64,000 bases of DNA from NCBI GenBank assembly GCA_963663245.1, contig OY760143.1, forward strand, positions 372,001-436,000, in the 5' to 3' direction. Source of the stretch: JAFGVL01 sp963663245. GTDB taxonomy: Bacteria; Bacteroidota; Bacteroidia; Bacteroidales; Paludibacteraceae. Positions 27,327-36,372 of the stretch are shown here, one piece after another (positions within the stretch are counted from its first letter, which is position 1; each line of letters opens with the position of its first letter). The notes beneath the pieces are model-generated. The model did not search any database, was not told the origin of the DNA, and was given only the letters and a program-made list of their open reading frames with translations. A program made the position numbers and the translations under genes.

Positions 27327-28342
27327 TTTTTTAGAACTATAAACGAATGTTTGTATGTAGAGCTATAGTTGTGTATTAATACTTGATTAATACTAGACTT
27401 GTTTATTTCATTAAGAAGGGCAGAGCTTGGTAAAGTTTGTTTATTGATAACTTGTGTGCCTAGCCACATGCCAAATGCTGTAGCAGTATGATATTCTCCT
27501 ACTAGTTGTTTGTATGCTAATTGAGAGCTTTTAGCACATGCTGTTTGGATTTCTTTGTACGCATTGTCTGTGTCTGTATTCCCATTTAAGCCAGTGATTA
27601 ATACATCAATTTCACCATTATTAATCAGTTCAGAAATAGAAGATGGTATTTCTTTATTGAAAGCTGAGACTTCAACAAGCTCTACAGAAGAATTTTCTTT
27701 TTCTGATGAAAGCATAAAAAACGTAGCACCTTCACCTGGAACAAATCCTTTAGTGTTTGATTCTATAATATTGTTGCAAAAATCTTTAGCACATCCTGCT
27801 TTCTTGAGTAGATCTGCAGTCTCATCTATAACTTCATCTACGGCACCAACTAATACATTATTCATGCCCTCTTCTTTAATTGACAATAGTGCATCAATTA
27901 AAGCTGTTTCATAAGAAACTTCTTCTTGTGTAAAGGTGAAGTTATAGTTTTTGCATCCTTGAATTAAAGCAATCTGACCTGAAACTGTATTGTGGGTTGA
28001 TTGAATAAATGGTGTTGGATTTAGCAAGCTCTCATTGTCTTCAATTAGCTGTTTTAAGAACTTGTTTGTATCCTTGAGACATCCTAGTCCAGTACCAACG
28101 ATAATAGCGTCTGGTTGACCAACGGATGACTCCTGTATCGTTTTAATACTTGTAGCTAAACCCATACGCACAATTTTACTCATTCGGCGAAGTGGCTTTG
28201 GGTCAATGTATTTTTTGTAGTCAGGAGTTATACATGAAAAATAATTACCTTCTGGAATCTGAATTTCTTTAAGAAAATCATTTTCTTCAAATGTATTTTG
28301 AGGACTAATAGCTTCAGCTGCTTTGATGTATATATTTTTCAT
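27320..28342 (-). CDS. Chain-length-factor-like ketosynthase (no active-site Cys)
   Basis: 340 residues with a thiolase-like ketosynthase fold, but the nucleophilic Cys is absent: the segment TFTQEEVSYETAL aligns with TISTACSSGTNAI of the next gene, placing Glu at the Cys position. The His motifs are degraded too. This is the pattern of a chain-length factor such as ApeC, which forms a heterodimer with a catalytic KS (ApeO) in aryl-polyene systems. The gene encoding the presumed partner is 5 bases upstream. Confidence 0.83.
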   Translation of the reverse strand: MKNIYIKAAEAISPQNTFEENDFLKEIQIPEGNYFSCITPDYKKYIDPKPLRRMSKIVRMGLATSIKTIQESSVGQPDAIIVGTGLGCLKDTNKFLKQLIEDNESLLNPTPFIQSTHNTVSGQIALIQGCKNYNFTFTQEEVSYETALIDALLSIKEEGMNNVLVGAVDEVIDETADLLKKAGCAKDFCNNIIESNTKGFVPGEGATFFMLSSEKENSSVELVEVSAFNKEIPSSISELINNGEIDVLITGLNGNTDTDNAYKEIQTACAKSSQLAYKQLVGEYHTATAFGMWLGTQVINKQTLPSSALLNEINKSSINQVLIHNYSSTYKHSFIVLKKC

Positions 28343-28347
28343 AGTCC

Positions 28348-29532
28348 TTATTTTGAAAAAATTACTGAAGAATTATTTCCACCAAAACCAAATGAGTTAG
28401 AGAGCACATTATTTACTTCAGTTAATTCTAATTCTAGTTGAGGAGTTAGGTTAATCTCTTCTATTGGGTTAGAAAAATTTAAATTTGGATAAATAACACC
28501 ATGCTGAATAGATAAGGCCGAAAATACTGCTTCTACACCTGCGGCAGCACCTAAGGTGTGACCGGTGTATGCTTTTGTCGAACTAAATTTAGGAACATTC
28601 TCTCCAAATACTCTTTTTAAAGCAACCCCTTCAGAAAGGTCATTGTTATTAGTCCCCGTGCCATGAACATTAATATAATCAATAGCATTATTGGAAAGAC
28701 CACTCATCTTGATTGCATTTATCATAGCACTGAAGGCTCCATCTCCTTCTGGCGAAGAAGCTGTTTGATGATAAGCATCATTCGTGTTGGCATAGCCTGT
28801 TACTTTGCAGATAGCTTTTTTGCCACGTTTTTGTGCGCTTTCTGCTGATTCAATAACAATAAATCCAGCAGCTTCACCAAGGTTAAGCCCCATTCTATCT
28901 CTATCGAAAGGTTTACACCAGTCTTTATCAAAAATCATTAATGCATTAAAGCCGTTCAATGTAAATTTTGATAAGGCATCAACCCCTCCAACAATAGCTT
29001 GATCAATAATACCCGCTTTAATTAATTTAATGCCATGAATTATTGCATTGGTGCCAGATGAGCATGCTGTGCTAATAGTAGTTCTATAGCTTTCAAGTTC
29101 AAGTTGTTGGCAGATTTTATTCGTTGAATCGCCACATGCATGTGTAAGAATGTAGTCGTTTGTTGCGTTAGGATTAGCAATATCAAGTTCTGTTTTATCC
29201 ATTCCACCAACAGTTGTTGAGGAGATTAAACCGATTCTTGATTTATCTTGCAAGCTTGATTGTTGCAAGGCCTCTTTGGCTGCAATTAAACCAAGTAACC
29301 CTGTACGGGTGAAATTTTTCAACTCTGAAACATTGAGTCCTGCCAATGAGCATAACTCTTGGTTCGTTTTTTTTATTTCACCAACCTTGAATGTGTCTTT
29401 GTGAACGGTGTCTAGAATCTCCATTGCACCAATTCCAGTTTTACCCTTTTTTAGTGCGTCAAGACAGTCCTCAGTAGTATTTCCTATTGCTGAGATAAGC
29501 CCTAAACCTGTTACAAAGATTTCCTTTTGCAT
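28348..29532 (-). CDS. Beta-ketoacyl-ACP synthase (FabF/ApeO-like)
   Basis: 394 residues with the full KS triad: Cys157 in STACSSG, His in NVHGTGTNNND and His in YTGHTLGAAAG. It condenses malonyl-ACP with the growing aryl-polyene chain. Adjacent to an ACP (10 bases upstream) and to the Cys-less partner downstream, matching a KS/CLF pair. Co-transcribed in the cluster. Confidence 0.92.
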   Translation of the reverse strand: MQKEIFVTGLGLISAIGNTTEDCLDALKKGKTGIGAMEILDTVHKDTFKVGEIKKTNQELCSLAGLNVSELKNFTRTGLLGLIAAKEALQQSSLQDKSRIGLISSTTVGGMDKTELDIANPNATNDYILTHACGDSTNKICQQLELESYRTTISTACSSGTNAIIHGIKLIKAGIIDQAIVGGVDALSKFTLNGFNALMIFDKDWCKPFDRDRMGLNLGEAAGFIVIESAESAQKRGKKAICKVTGYANTNDAYHQTASSPEGDGAFSAMINAIKMSGLSNNAIDYINVHGTGTNNNDLSEGVALKRVFGENVPKFSSTKAYTGHTLGAAAGVEAVFSALSIQHGVIYPNLNFSNPIEEINLTPQLELELTEVNNVLSNSFGFGGNNSSVIFSK

Positions 29533-29542
29533 AAGGCAAGTA

Positions 29543-29800
29543 TTACTTTCCTTGGTTTTCAGTAATAAACTTTGCTAAAGATTCAACAGAGTTCATAATG
29601 TCTTTACCTTCTTTTGGGTTGTCGATTTTTAAACCATATTCTTTTTCTAAAAGAACAATAATCTCAAGAGCGTCAATAGAATCAAGCCCTAAACCATCAC
29701 CAAATAAACTTTCGTCAGCAACGATTTCTTCTGGTGTTATGTCTTCAAGATTAAGTTGTTGGATTAACTGTACTTTTAGTTTTTGAATTAATTCTTCCAT
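29543..29800 (-). CDS. Acyl carrier protein 1 of the cluster
   Basis: 85 residues, an acidic four-helix ACP. The phosphopantetheine attachment site is Ser41 in GLGLDSIDALE. It carries intermediates for the neighbouring ketosynthases. A second ACP lies at 36.2 kb, so starter loading and elongation may use different carriers. Confidence 0.92.
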   Translation of the reverse strand: MEELIQKLKVQLIQQLNLEDITPEEIVADESLFGDGLGLDSIDALEIIVLLEKEYGLKIDNPKEGKDIMNSVESLAKFITENQGK

Positions 29801-29809
29801 GATTATATT

Positions 29810-30406
29810 TTAAATTAAGTTTTTAGTGTTAAAATCTATATTTCCTTTATTTTTTGAGATAAGATAAAATTTTGCATTGTAAGTTTCATCTTTCCCCATT
29901 TCTACCCAAGCAGTAATACAGTATTTTGTAGTTGTGTTTTTAAAAATAGTTGTTACGTATTGCGACATAAAATCGGCATCAAACTCATCCTGCACAAAAA
30001 ACATTGATTCTCCTTTAAGGTCGTGTTTAATTGAAAGTTCACCTAAAACGATATTAGGTAAAGTATATACAAAAATAGCAGGACTAGGGATGTCATTTAC
30101 CGTTTCTTGGTAGATGCTATCTGTATGCAAAGATGCTGATTTATTCGCAAATATAAGAGCAATTTCTTTAGGTTCAATCCCTTTTCTGTCAATTTTATCT
30201 AAGAGAATCTCTCCACCTAAAAAACCCAATTTACTTAAGGCATCCATTTTATAAAATTTTGCGTAATCGAGTTTTAAGTCTTTGTAAAAAGCTTTAGCAA
30301 AAACATTAAATGCATCCTCCTTTTCTCCACAAAAAAAGTCTACGCCATCAATTTTTACAGTATTGTTAGCTATAGAAACCGTATGTTGTATATATAAATT
30401 ACTCAT
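29810..30406 (-). CDS. Small ketosynthase-like protein of unknown role
   Basis: 198 residues from the ATG at 30406, whose ATGAGTAA overlaps the stop of the upstream KS by 8 bases; a longer start at 30442 is open but would overlap more. It resembles part of a thiolase fold (IALIFANKSASLHTDSIYQ, PSPAIFVYTLPNIVLGELSIKH) but has no Cys/His triad and is half the usual KS length. Related short 3-oxoacyl-ACP-synthase-like proteins occur in flexirubin clusters. It may be a structural or chain-gating subunit for one of the adjacent synthases. Confidence 0.7.
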   Translation of the reverse strand: MSNLYIQHTVSIANNTVKIDGVDFFCGEKEDAFNVFAKAFYKDLKLDYAKFYKMDALSKLGFLGGEILLDKIDRKGIEPKEIALIFANKSASLHTDSIYQETVNDIPSPAIFVYTLPNIVLGELSIKHDLKGESMFFVQDEFDADFMSQYVTTIFKNTTTKYCITAWVEMGKDETYNAKFYLISKNKGNIDFNTKNLI

Positions 30407-31526
30407 GTTTAATAAACAATGCAGCTGCATTACACCCTCCAAAACCAGAGGCTAATTTTAGTAGAGATGTCAACTTTTGTTCTTTTGTTTCTTTGCTTAT
30501 ATTTATTTTCTCAGCAGTACCTTGATTGGTGCAGCCAATTGTTTTAATAAGCGTATTGATTTTTAACGCTTCGATATTTATAATGCTTTCAATTACTCCA
30601 GCGGCACCTAAAGTGTGTCCAAAATAGCCTTTAAGGCTATTTGTTTCGACAGAGTTTAAGTTGGCTCTAAAGATGGCCTTAGACTCCATATCATCGTTGT
30701 ATGGAGTTGCAGTTCCATGCGCAGATATAAAACTCACGTCTTTATATCCATTTAAAGTATTTTCTATTGCTATAAGCAAGCCTTCTCCTGTTCGAGATGG
30801 TCCTGAGATATGGTTGGCATCATTACTAGTAGCTCCACCAGAAACCTCAATTTGTTGTGCTTTGTTGGTAAGAATAACTGTTGCACTTCCTTCTCCTAGG
30901 CTGAGCCCGTTTCTATCTGCATTAAAAGGTCTACATGCTTGCTCACTAAGTGACATAAAAGACTGAAAGCCTGAAACGACAAATTTAGATAATACGTCTG
31001 TTCCATTTACAATTACGTTGTCGTATAAACCTTCTTTTATTAAACGTTGGCCTAGTATTATTGCAGCAACACCAGAGATGCATGCATTAGAAATAACTTG
31101 AGTAGGAATATCTTTATTGAAAAAGCCAATGATAGTTTTTGCTGTTTTTGACAACAATAGTCTCTCATCAGAGAAAGGATTTTGTTTTGTTTTGTCTAAT
31201 AGCTCAATATTCCCTTTTGTCGTCGATAAAATAAAAAGCGTTTTATCTTTTTCTAACGATATTTCAGATTGATTGATGCAATCATTGATAGAAAGAATAG
31301 ATAATTTCTCAAATTTAGTATATGATGATACGTCTCCAATTGCTTTAAATTTTGAGTCTATATCATCTTGCTTTATTTGAGATGCAGGAATAGTTGTAGC
31401 AGTTATTGATGAGTCAGAGCAGGGCAGAAGACCTGTTTTTCCCTCTAATACATTTTGTAGATTCTCTTGGGTAGTAAAACCCAACGAACTAATAATATTG
31501 CTTGCTTCTATATAAACTTTTGCCAT
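30399..31526 (-). CDS. Beta-ketoacyl-ACP synthase (second catalytic KS)
   Basis: 375 residues. Triad residues: Cys149 in SNACISG, His in SAHGTATPYND and His in YFGHTLGAAG. Shorter and more diverged than FabF, in line with a pathway-specific KS. It sits between the thioesterase gene and the small KS-like gene with an 8-base overlap, which suggests a stoichiometric complex with the latter. Confidence 0.88.
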   Translation of the reverse strand: MAKVYIEASNIISSLGFTTQENLQNVLEGKTGLLPCSDSSITATTIPASQIKQDDIDSKFKAIGDVSSYTKFEKLSILSINDCINQSEISLEKDKTLFILSTTKGNIELLDKTKQNPFSDERLLLSKTAKTIIGFFNKDIPTQVISNACISGVAAIILGQRLIKEGLYDNVIVNGTDVLSKFVVSGFQSFMSLSEQACRPFNADRNGLSLGEGSATVILTNKAQQIEVSGGATSNDANHISGPSRTGEGLLIAIENTLNGYKDVSFISAHGTATPYNDDMESKAIFRANLNSVETNSLKGYFGHTLGAAGVIESIINIEALKINTLIKTIGCTNQGTAEKINISKETKEQKLTSLLKLASGFGGCNAAALFIKHE

Positions 31527-31538
31527 AACTAAGCGGAA

Positions 31539-31967
31539 TTAAATTAGTCCCATCTTTTTTTGCCAGTTAATATAAAAATCAGGCTTTGTCAGTTGTAATT
31601 CACCATCAATATTAATAAATACCTGAATTGTAGTAGCTGTGATAGCAATTTCTTTAGTTGCAGCATTCCTAATGGTATAGTTGAATATAATTTTAGCAGC
31701 TTCAGTATAGATATACTCAATATCAATAAGCATGCTTTCTCCATATTTAACCATACGTTTATAGTCAATCTCTAGTTTAACAATAGGAGTCATTAAGCCA
31801 TTATCAAACACATCAAAATAACTTATGCCATATTTGCTTCCAAAAGTTTCTCTGCCATCTTCTAAATACTTAACATAATTGCCATGCCAAACAACGCCCA
31901 TGGAGTCAACCTCGCTGAAGCGTGTTCTTGTTTCTGTTTGTGAAGTTAGTTTGGTGTTTTGTGACAT
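31539..31967 (-). CDS. 4HBT-type acyl-CoA/ACP thioesterase
   Basis: 142 residues, a single hotdog domain with the 4-hydroxybenzoyl-CoA thioesterase signature SEVDSMGVVWHGNYVKYLEDGRE, including the catalytic Asp. It would release or edit thioester intermediates. The start is only 16 bases beyond a strong hairpin terminator, so expression of this gene and everything downstream must come from read-through or from a promoter I could not recognise. Confidence 0.88.
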   Translation of the reverse strand: MSQNTKLTSQTETRTRFSEVDSMGVVWHGNYVKYLEDGRETFGSKYGISYFDVFDNGLMTPIVKLEIDYKRMVKYGESMLIDIEYIYTEAAKIIFNYTIRNAATKEIAITATTIQVFINIDGELQLTKPDFYINWQKKMGLI

Positions 31968-31983
31968 TACAATAAGAAATGTA

Positions 31984-32025
31984 AAAAGACAAACAACGAG
32001 TATATTTACTTGTTGTTTGTCTTTT
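31984..32025 (-). terminator. Strong hairpin terminator inside the pigment cluster
   Basis: 14-base perfect arms (31984-31997 and 32012-32025) with a 14-base loop are followed on the minus strand by a T-run. It lies 17 bases past the stop of the secreted protein gene and 16 bases before the thioesterase start. Confidence 0.8.
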
Positions 32026-32042
32026 AATTATTTTGATGGGGA

Positions 32043-33662
32043 TTATTTAAGTTTCATCTTAACCATCATATCTTTTTTACCTTTGATGTATACCTCAACA
32101 AGGAAAACTCCTTCTTGAGCTTTTATAATTCTCCAAGGTTTGAATTGAAAACCATTTTTACCTTTAATATTTTTTAAATCAAAAAGGGTGTGTTTCTCAA
32201 GAGCACCACTAGCATTATTGATTTTATAAGTAGTTAACCAACCACCTAAACCATCTTTATGTGCAGTAGGTATTCCGCCTGTTGGGCTTAAAGCAATATT
32301 TTTAGGGTTATCGATAAAGGCAACATAATCTGCCGTTTTTCCTGGCATATATGCAATACCCATTTGTCCTGCACCAGCAATACCAGCTTGGTTTTTAGGT
32401 AATTTTACCATCCAAGATAACTCTCCATTGTTAACTTTAATAGCTACAGCATTAGAAAAATGGTATACTTGTTTTTGTTGTGGTCCATTCCAGAACTCTT
32501 TTCTGATGTATTGGCGTTCTCCGATAAATACAACGCTACCGTCATCTTTAATTTCAAAGTTAGTTAAGTATAAGTCTAAGATACCAGCCTTACCATCGCT
32601 CTCTCTCTTTTCAACAGCTTTCTTTTGTCTTTCGTTTAAGTTTTGTTGAATAAATTCTTTACTAAACTCAAATTTCTTTTCTTTAATTAAAGAACCATCT
32701 TTTGCAATTTCAAGATATAAAAGACCGTTTGCATTGAAGATAGATTGAAATCCAGCAAAAGGATTAAATGTAAGTTCAATTCCATTTGCATAGAAACCAC
32801 CACAAATAAATTTGCCTGATTTATCTTCTTTTATATCCATATTACGAACTAATTTCTCTGCAGAAACACCAATTGCTTTTGTTTCAACAGTACCAGAAGT
32901 CGTGATATTTAAAATTTCATAAGTTTTTGCTGAGTTATTTGTAATAAGCATTTTTACAGCTCCATCACTACCTACGGCAAAACCTGTATTATTCATTTCT
33001 TTCTCTGTGTAGGGCATTGTTACTTCTTTACCCCATACTTTATTCATGTCACTATCAAAAACAAACATTCCAATTTCATCATAATTTTGTGAGTCATTTC
33101 TTGATTTTGGACTTAGACGATAAGAGATAAGTACTTTTGATTTATCAAATGATGTACTTACAGTAAATTTATTGCCACCTTGTAATGCAGCAAAACCAGT
33201 TTTAGCTCTTGTTAATTCTCCTTTAAAGAAAGGAGCTACAGCTTTACGACTAGTTGTAAGCAATACTTTATGAGGTTTTAATGTGCCATCTGCAGTATTG
33301 ATTTCTCGTGAATATACCTTAAAAGCTTTAGAAGGTTTATCGAATGCTTCGAAAATGTAATACACTTTATCTCCAAGTTTAATAATGTCTTGGAAGAATG
33401 CTTTTTTCGGAAGGTCTTTGTAAGATTTACGAGATACTTCTTTCATTGCATTAACATCAAATTTCTGGATGTTAATTGCTCCTCTACCCATTTTTGCCTG
33501 AATTACATATCCATTGTCTAATGAAATGTACTCTTTGCTACCTGCATCAATAACGGCGAACGGCGTTGAAGTAGATAATTCAAAATCCGCAGATAACTTT
33601 TGTGAAAATACCATTGCTGGAATAGCCAGTAATAGGATAAAAATTTGTCTAAACTTTTTCAT
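32043..33662 (-). CDS. Secreted protein of unknown function, probable beta-propeller
   Basis: 539 residues with a signal peptide (KKFRQIFILLLAIPAMVFSQ). The rest is repeated short beta-strand segments with lysine-rich turns, for example EIGMFVFDSDMNKVWGKEV and NGLLYLEIAKDGSLIKEKKF, which look like propeller blades. I recognise no catalytic motif, lipobox or T9SS sorting domain. It is embedded in the pigment cluster and is followed by its own terminator. No consensus promoter is seen in the 69-base gap upstream. Whether it belongs to the pathway or is an insertion is open. Confidence 0.7.
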   Translation of the reverse strand: MKKFRQIFILLLAIPAMVFSQKLSADFELSTSTPFAVIDAGSKEYISLDNGYVIQAKMGRGAINIQKFDVNAMKEVSRKSYKDLPKKAFFQDIIKLGDKVYYIFEAFDKPSKAFKVYSREINTADGTLKPHKVLLTTSRKAVAPFFKGELTRAKTGFAALQGGNKFTVSTSFDKSKVLISYRLSPKSRNDSQNYDEIGMFVFDSDMNKVWGKEVTMPYTEKEMNNTGFAVGSDGAVKMLITNNSAKTYEILNITTSGTVETKAIGVSAEKLVRNMDIKEDKSGKFICGGFYANGIELTFNPFAGFQSIFNANGLLYLEIAKDGSLIKEKKFEFSKEFIQQNLNERQKKAVEKRESDGKAGILDLYLTNFEIKDDGSVVFIGERQYIRKEFWNGPQQKQVYHFSNAVAIKVNNGELSWMVKLPKNQAGIAGAGQMGIAYMPGKTADYVAFIDNPKNIALSPTGGIPTAHKDGLGGWLTTYKINNASGALEKHTLFDLKNIKGKNGFQFKPWRIIKAQEGVFLVEVYIKGKKDMMVKMKLK

Positions 33663-33731
33663 AAATTTTCTTTTTTTTGTTAAAATTCAATTAATCTTAA
33701 TAGTTAATAGATTTTATTTTTGGTTGGGTTT

Positions 33732-34148
33732 TTATTCTTCTAAAAAAATCTTCATTGTACATTCAGCCATAGTATTACCATTTTGGCTAACTGTCCCTTT
33801 TATAAAATGAACATTCATTACTTCATTTTCAATTTCAACTGTTGTCTCAATAGTAGTATTTACTAATGGCAGTTCAAATATATTGATATTATTTATACTT
33901 CCAATAAATCCTCTTTTTACAGCTTTTTTATTTTTAACGGTGTTATAACCAGTCATCGCTGCTGCTGTTTGAGCAATGTTTTCAAGGATTCCTGGTTCAT
34001 GAAATTCTCCTTCTACGCAAAAGATGTTCTTTTCCGTTAGATGAAGTTTTGTAGTTGCCTTTTTTTCTGTGGCACTACATAACTCAGAGATCATTACAAT
34101 TGGTTCTCTTTGAGGAATGTATGAAGTAATATCTACTTGTTGTTCCAC
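33732..34148 (-). CDS. ApeP/FabZ-like hotdog dehydratase
   Basis: 138 residues with a FabA/FabZ-type hotdog fold: PQREPIVMISEL at the N-terminus, then EGEFHEPGILENIAQTAAAM with the conserved His and the acidic residue on the central helix. In E. coli-type aryl-polyene clusters two such dehydratases (ApeI, ApeP) work as a pair; this is the second in the window. It lies 2 bases from the methyltransferase gene. Confidence 0.78.
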   Translation of the reverse strand: MEQQVDITSYIPQREPIVMISELCSATEKKATTKLHLTEKNIFCVEGEFHEPGILENIAQTAAAMTGYNTVKNKKAVKRGFIGSINNINIFELPLVNTTIETTVEIENEVMNVHFIKGTVSQNGNTMAECTMKIFLEE

Positions 34149-34150
34149 AA

Positions 34151-35221
34151 TTATTTTTTTATTTTACATTTTAATAATGTGTGACTAACACCTATGTCTT
34201 CAAAAGATTCTTCTACATAAAGCCCCGCCTTTTCTATAAGCTTAAGCATATCTTCAGAATGATACATCTGACTGCATCCGTTTGCAATATTTGTAAAGTA
34301 AAGCGAAGTTGCATGTAGACTGTAGGTAGATGCTTCAAATGCTTGTTTATCCCAATAAGTTTCCATAATAAATAAGGATGAATTCTCATTCATAGCATCT
34401 TTTCCTCTACGAAGTAATTCAACAACATCTTCTTGAGAGAAGCAATCAAGGAACTGACTCATCCAAATTACATCTGGATTTTTTGGGTAGGGTTTAGTAT
34501 GGTCTAATAGGTTTATAGGGTATCCTGCTATTCTATCTTGTAGGTCAAGATCTGCAATATTTTTGTTTGCCTTTTGTAACTGACCAGGTAAATCAAGAAT
34601 TGTAATATGAGTGTCTTTATTAAATTCAGCACATTTAATAGCAAACTTACCTGTGTTGCCACCAATGTCTAATAGCTCTTTAGGAGAGTCTTTAAATACT
34701 ATTGGTAGTATTTCAGGGAATGCATAGTCTGAATAGTAATGGTCAAAAGCAAACCAGCTTTTTTGAGCTTGTTCAGGTAATTGTGATAATGCTTCGTATA
34801 CAGTATCCCAATCTCCAAAAACTTTTAACCCTGTAGGTTTTCCTGTTTTAATTGATTCTGTTAATGAGAAAATACCTTCGTAGTTTACATCATGTGTAAA
34901 GTCCATATTAACACGAGTCATTTCATCATTTAAGATATACCAGCCTGTTTTAGTTAGAAAGTAGTTGTCATCTTCAACTCGAACTAGCTCAATGCTAATA
35001 CCAGCTTCTAATAAAACTTTTACACCATAAACAGAAAGGTTCAAGTTTTCAGCAACTTTTTCCATGCGAACTCCTTTCCTGTGTTTTCTTACTTCGTCTA
35101 AGATGCCTAAGTCTCTTAAAGATTTAGCTGCTTGGAACATTGTTGGTGCAAATGCGATTTTTTGCGCATCAAACATTGCTTGTAATGCTGATTTTTTATC
35201 AGATCCGTAGTTAAGGGCCAT
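34151..35221 (-). CDS. SAM-dependent O-methyltransferase (winged-helix type)
   Basis: 356 residues. The N-terminal winged-helix dimerisation domain (about 15-110, with VKVLLEAGIS) precedes a Rossmann methyltransferase domain with LLDIGGNTGKFA as the SAM-binding loop and IWMSQFLDCFSQED downstream. It is of the hydroxyindole/caffeate O-methyltransferase type, so methylation of the phenolic ring of the pigment is plausible. The stop of the upstream acyltransferase gene shares a base with its start. Confidence 0.85.
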   Translation of the reverse strand: MALNYGSDKKSALQAMFDAQKIAFAPTMFQAAKSLRDLGILDEVRKHRKGVRMEKVAENLNLSVYGVKVLLEAGISIELVRVEDDNYFLTKTGWYILNDEMTRVNMDFTHDVNYEGIFSLTESIKTGKPTGLKVFGDWDTVYEALSQLPEQAQKSWFAFDHYYSDYAFPEILPIVFKDSPKELLDIGGNTGKFAIKCAEFNKDTHITILDLPGQLQKANKNIADLDLQDRIAGYPINLLDHTKPYPKNPDVIWMSQFLDCFSQEDVVELLRRGKDAMNENSSLFIMETYWDKQAFEASTYSLHATSLYFTNIANGCSQMYHSEDMLKLIEKAGLYVEESFEDIGVSHTLLKCKIKK

Positions 35222-36120
35222 TAATTCTTTTTTTCTTCTTCCCAGAATGGATAGTAATTAAACCATTGCAAAGGATATTTATTAATAATTGATTCAAATG
35301 ACTTTACATAGTCTAGAATCATCTTTTTTATTTCTTCTTGTCTCGTTTTTATTTTTGAAGGATAAGGATAAATTTTTCCTTCTGTAGCATAAAAACTATA
35401 ATGAGAAGCACTTTCCTTTAGTGCGTATACATATGATACAGGTACTTTGTGCTTACTTGCTAAATAAAGAGGACCTGTCGGAAATAATGCAGGTTTACCC
35501 ATGAAATCTACTTTGATTGTGTTAGTTCCTGGTAGAAATCTATCTCCATGCATCACAACCATTTCGTTTCTGTCAAAAGCTTCTTTGATTTTAAAAAGAT
35601 GACTAAAATCTTCTTTGATAGCAATTATATGCATATCATTTCTATTTAAGCTTTCTTCAAGAACCTTTTTGATTTCCTCTTTTTCAGCATCATACATCAC
35701 AAGGTTAATCTTTGTGTCTAACCTTTCAAGTAGCTCTCCTGCTACTTCCCAATTTCCCATATGAGCTCCAATGAGTAGGCCTCCTTTTCCTCCTTTAACA
35801 ATGTCATGAAGGAAACTTTCGCCTAGAAAATCAAAACTAAACCTATCTCTTATTCCAGATAGCACAGAAAACTTATCAACTAAACTCTGTCCTAAAAGAA
35901 AGTAGTTTTTAAGTATACTTATACGAGTCTTACTTTTACTAAATCCAACAATCTTGTAAAAATAGAACTTTAACGGTTCTTTTTTTGCAAAAAGAGAGTA
36001 ATATAAAGCTACAAAAAACACAAAAAAATAGGTGACCCTAATATGTGTATTTTTCACTAAAAGTATGAAAAATTTATATCCTCTTTTTCCACCTTTTGTT
36101 TTTCCTGACCAAGAAGCCAT
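35221..36120 (-). CDS. LpxL/HtrB-like lysophospholipid acyltransferase
   Basis: 299 residues with one N-terminal membrane helix and the HX4E active-site motif in GAHMGNWE (about residue 120), then HGDRFLPGTN. The family transfers acyl chains from ACP to lipids such as lipid A. In aryl-polyene clusters an acyltransferase of this type probably joins the polyene acyl chain to its lipid anchor. It sits directly after an ACP gene (6 bases). Confidence 0.85.
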   Translation of the reverse strand: MASWSGKTKGGKRGYKFFILLVKNTHIRVTYFFVFFVALYYSLFAKKEPLKFYFYKIVGFSKSKTRISILKNYFLLGQSLVDKFSVLSGIRDRFSFDFLGESFLHDIVKGGKGGLLIGAHMGNWEVAGELLERLDTKINLVMYDAEKEEIKKVLEESLNRNDMHIIAIKEDFSHLFKIKEAFDRNEMVVMHGDRFLPGTNTIKVDFMGKPALFPTGPLYLASKHKVPVSYVYALKESASHYSFYATEGKIYPYPSKIKTRQEEIKKMILDYVKSFESIINKYPLQWFNYYPFWEEEKKN

Positions 36121-36126
36121 TTTAGC

Positions 36127-36369
36127 TTATTTTACATGTTCTTCAATGTAATCGTATAGATCACCTAATGAACGTACGCCAGACATTTCCTCGCGTTTAA
36201 CTTTGAATTTAAATTCTTTCTCAATAATAACAACAATGTCAACAAAGTCAAGACTCTCAATTCCTAGGTCACTAATTAGTTGAGCATCTGCTGAAATAGC
36301 TGTCTCGTCAATTTCAAATTCATCAATTAAAAACTCATTTACAATACTTTCAATTTCTTGTCTGTTCAT
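36127..36369 (-). CDS. Acyl carrier protein 2 of the cluster
   Basis: 80 residues, acidic. The phosphopantetheine Ser39 lies in DLGIESLDFVD, an ESL rather than DSL motif. The flanking KS and LpxL-like acyltransferase genes suggest that it carries the starter or the finished acyl chain. Confidence 0.92.
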   Translation of the reverse strand: MNRQEIESIVNEFLIDEFEIDETAISADAQLISDLGIESLDFVDIVVIIEKEFKFKVKREEMSGVRSLGDLYDYIEEHVK

Positions 36370-36372
36370 ATC

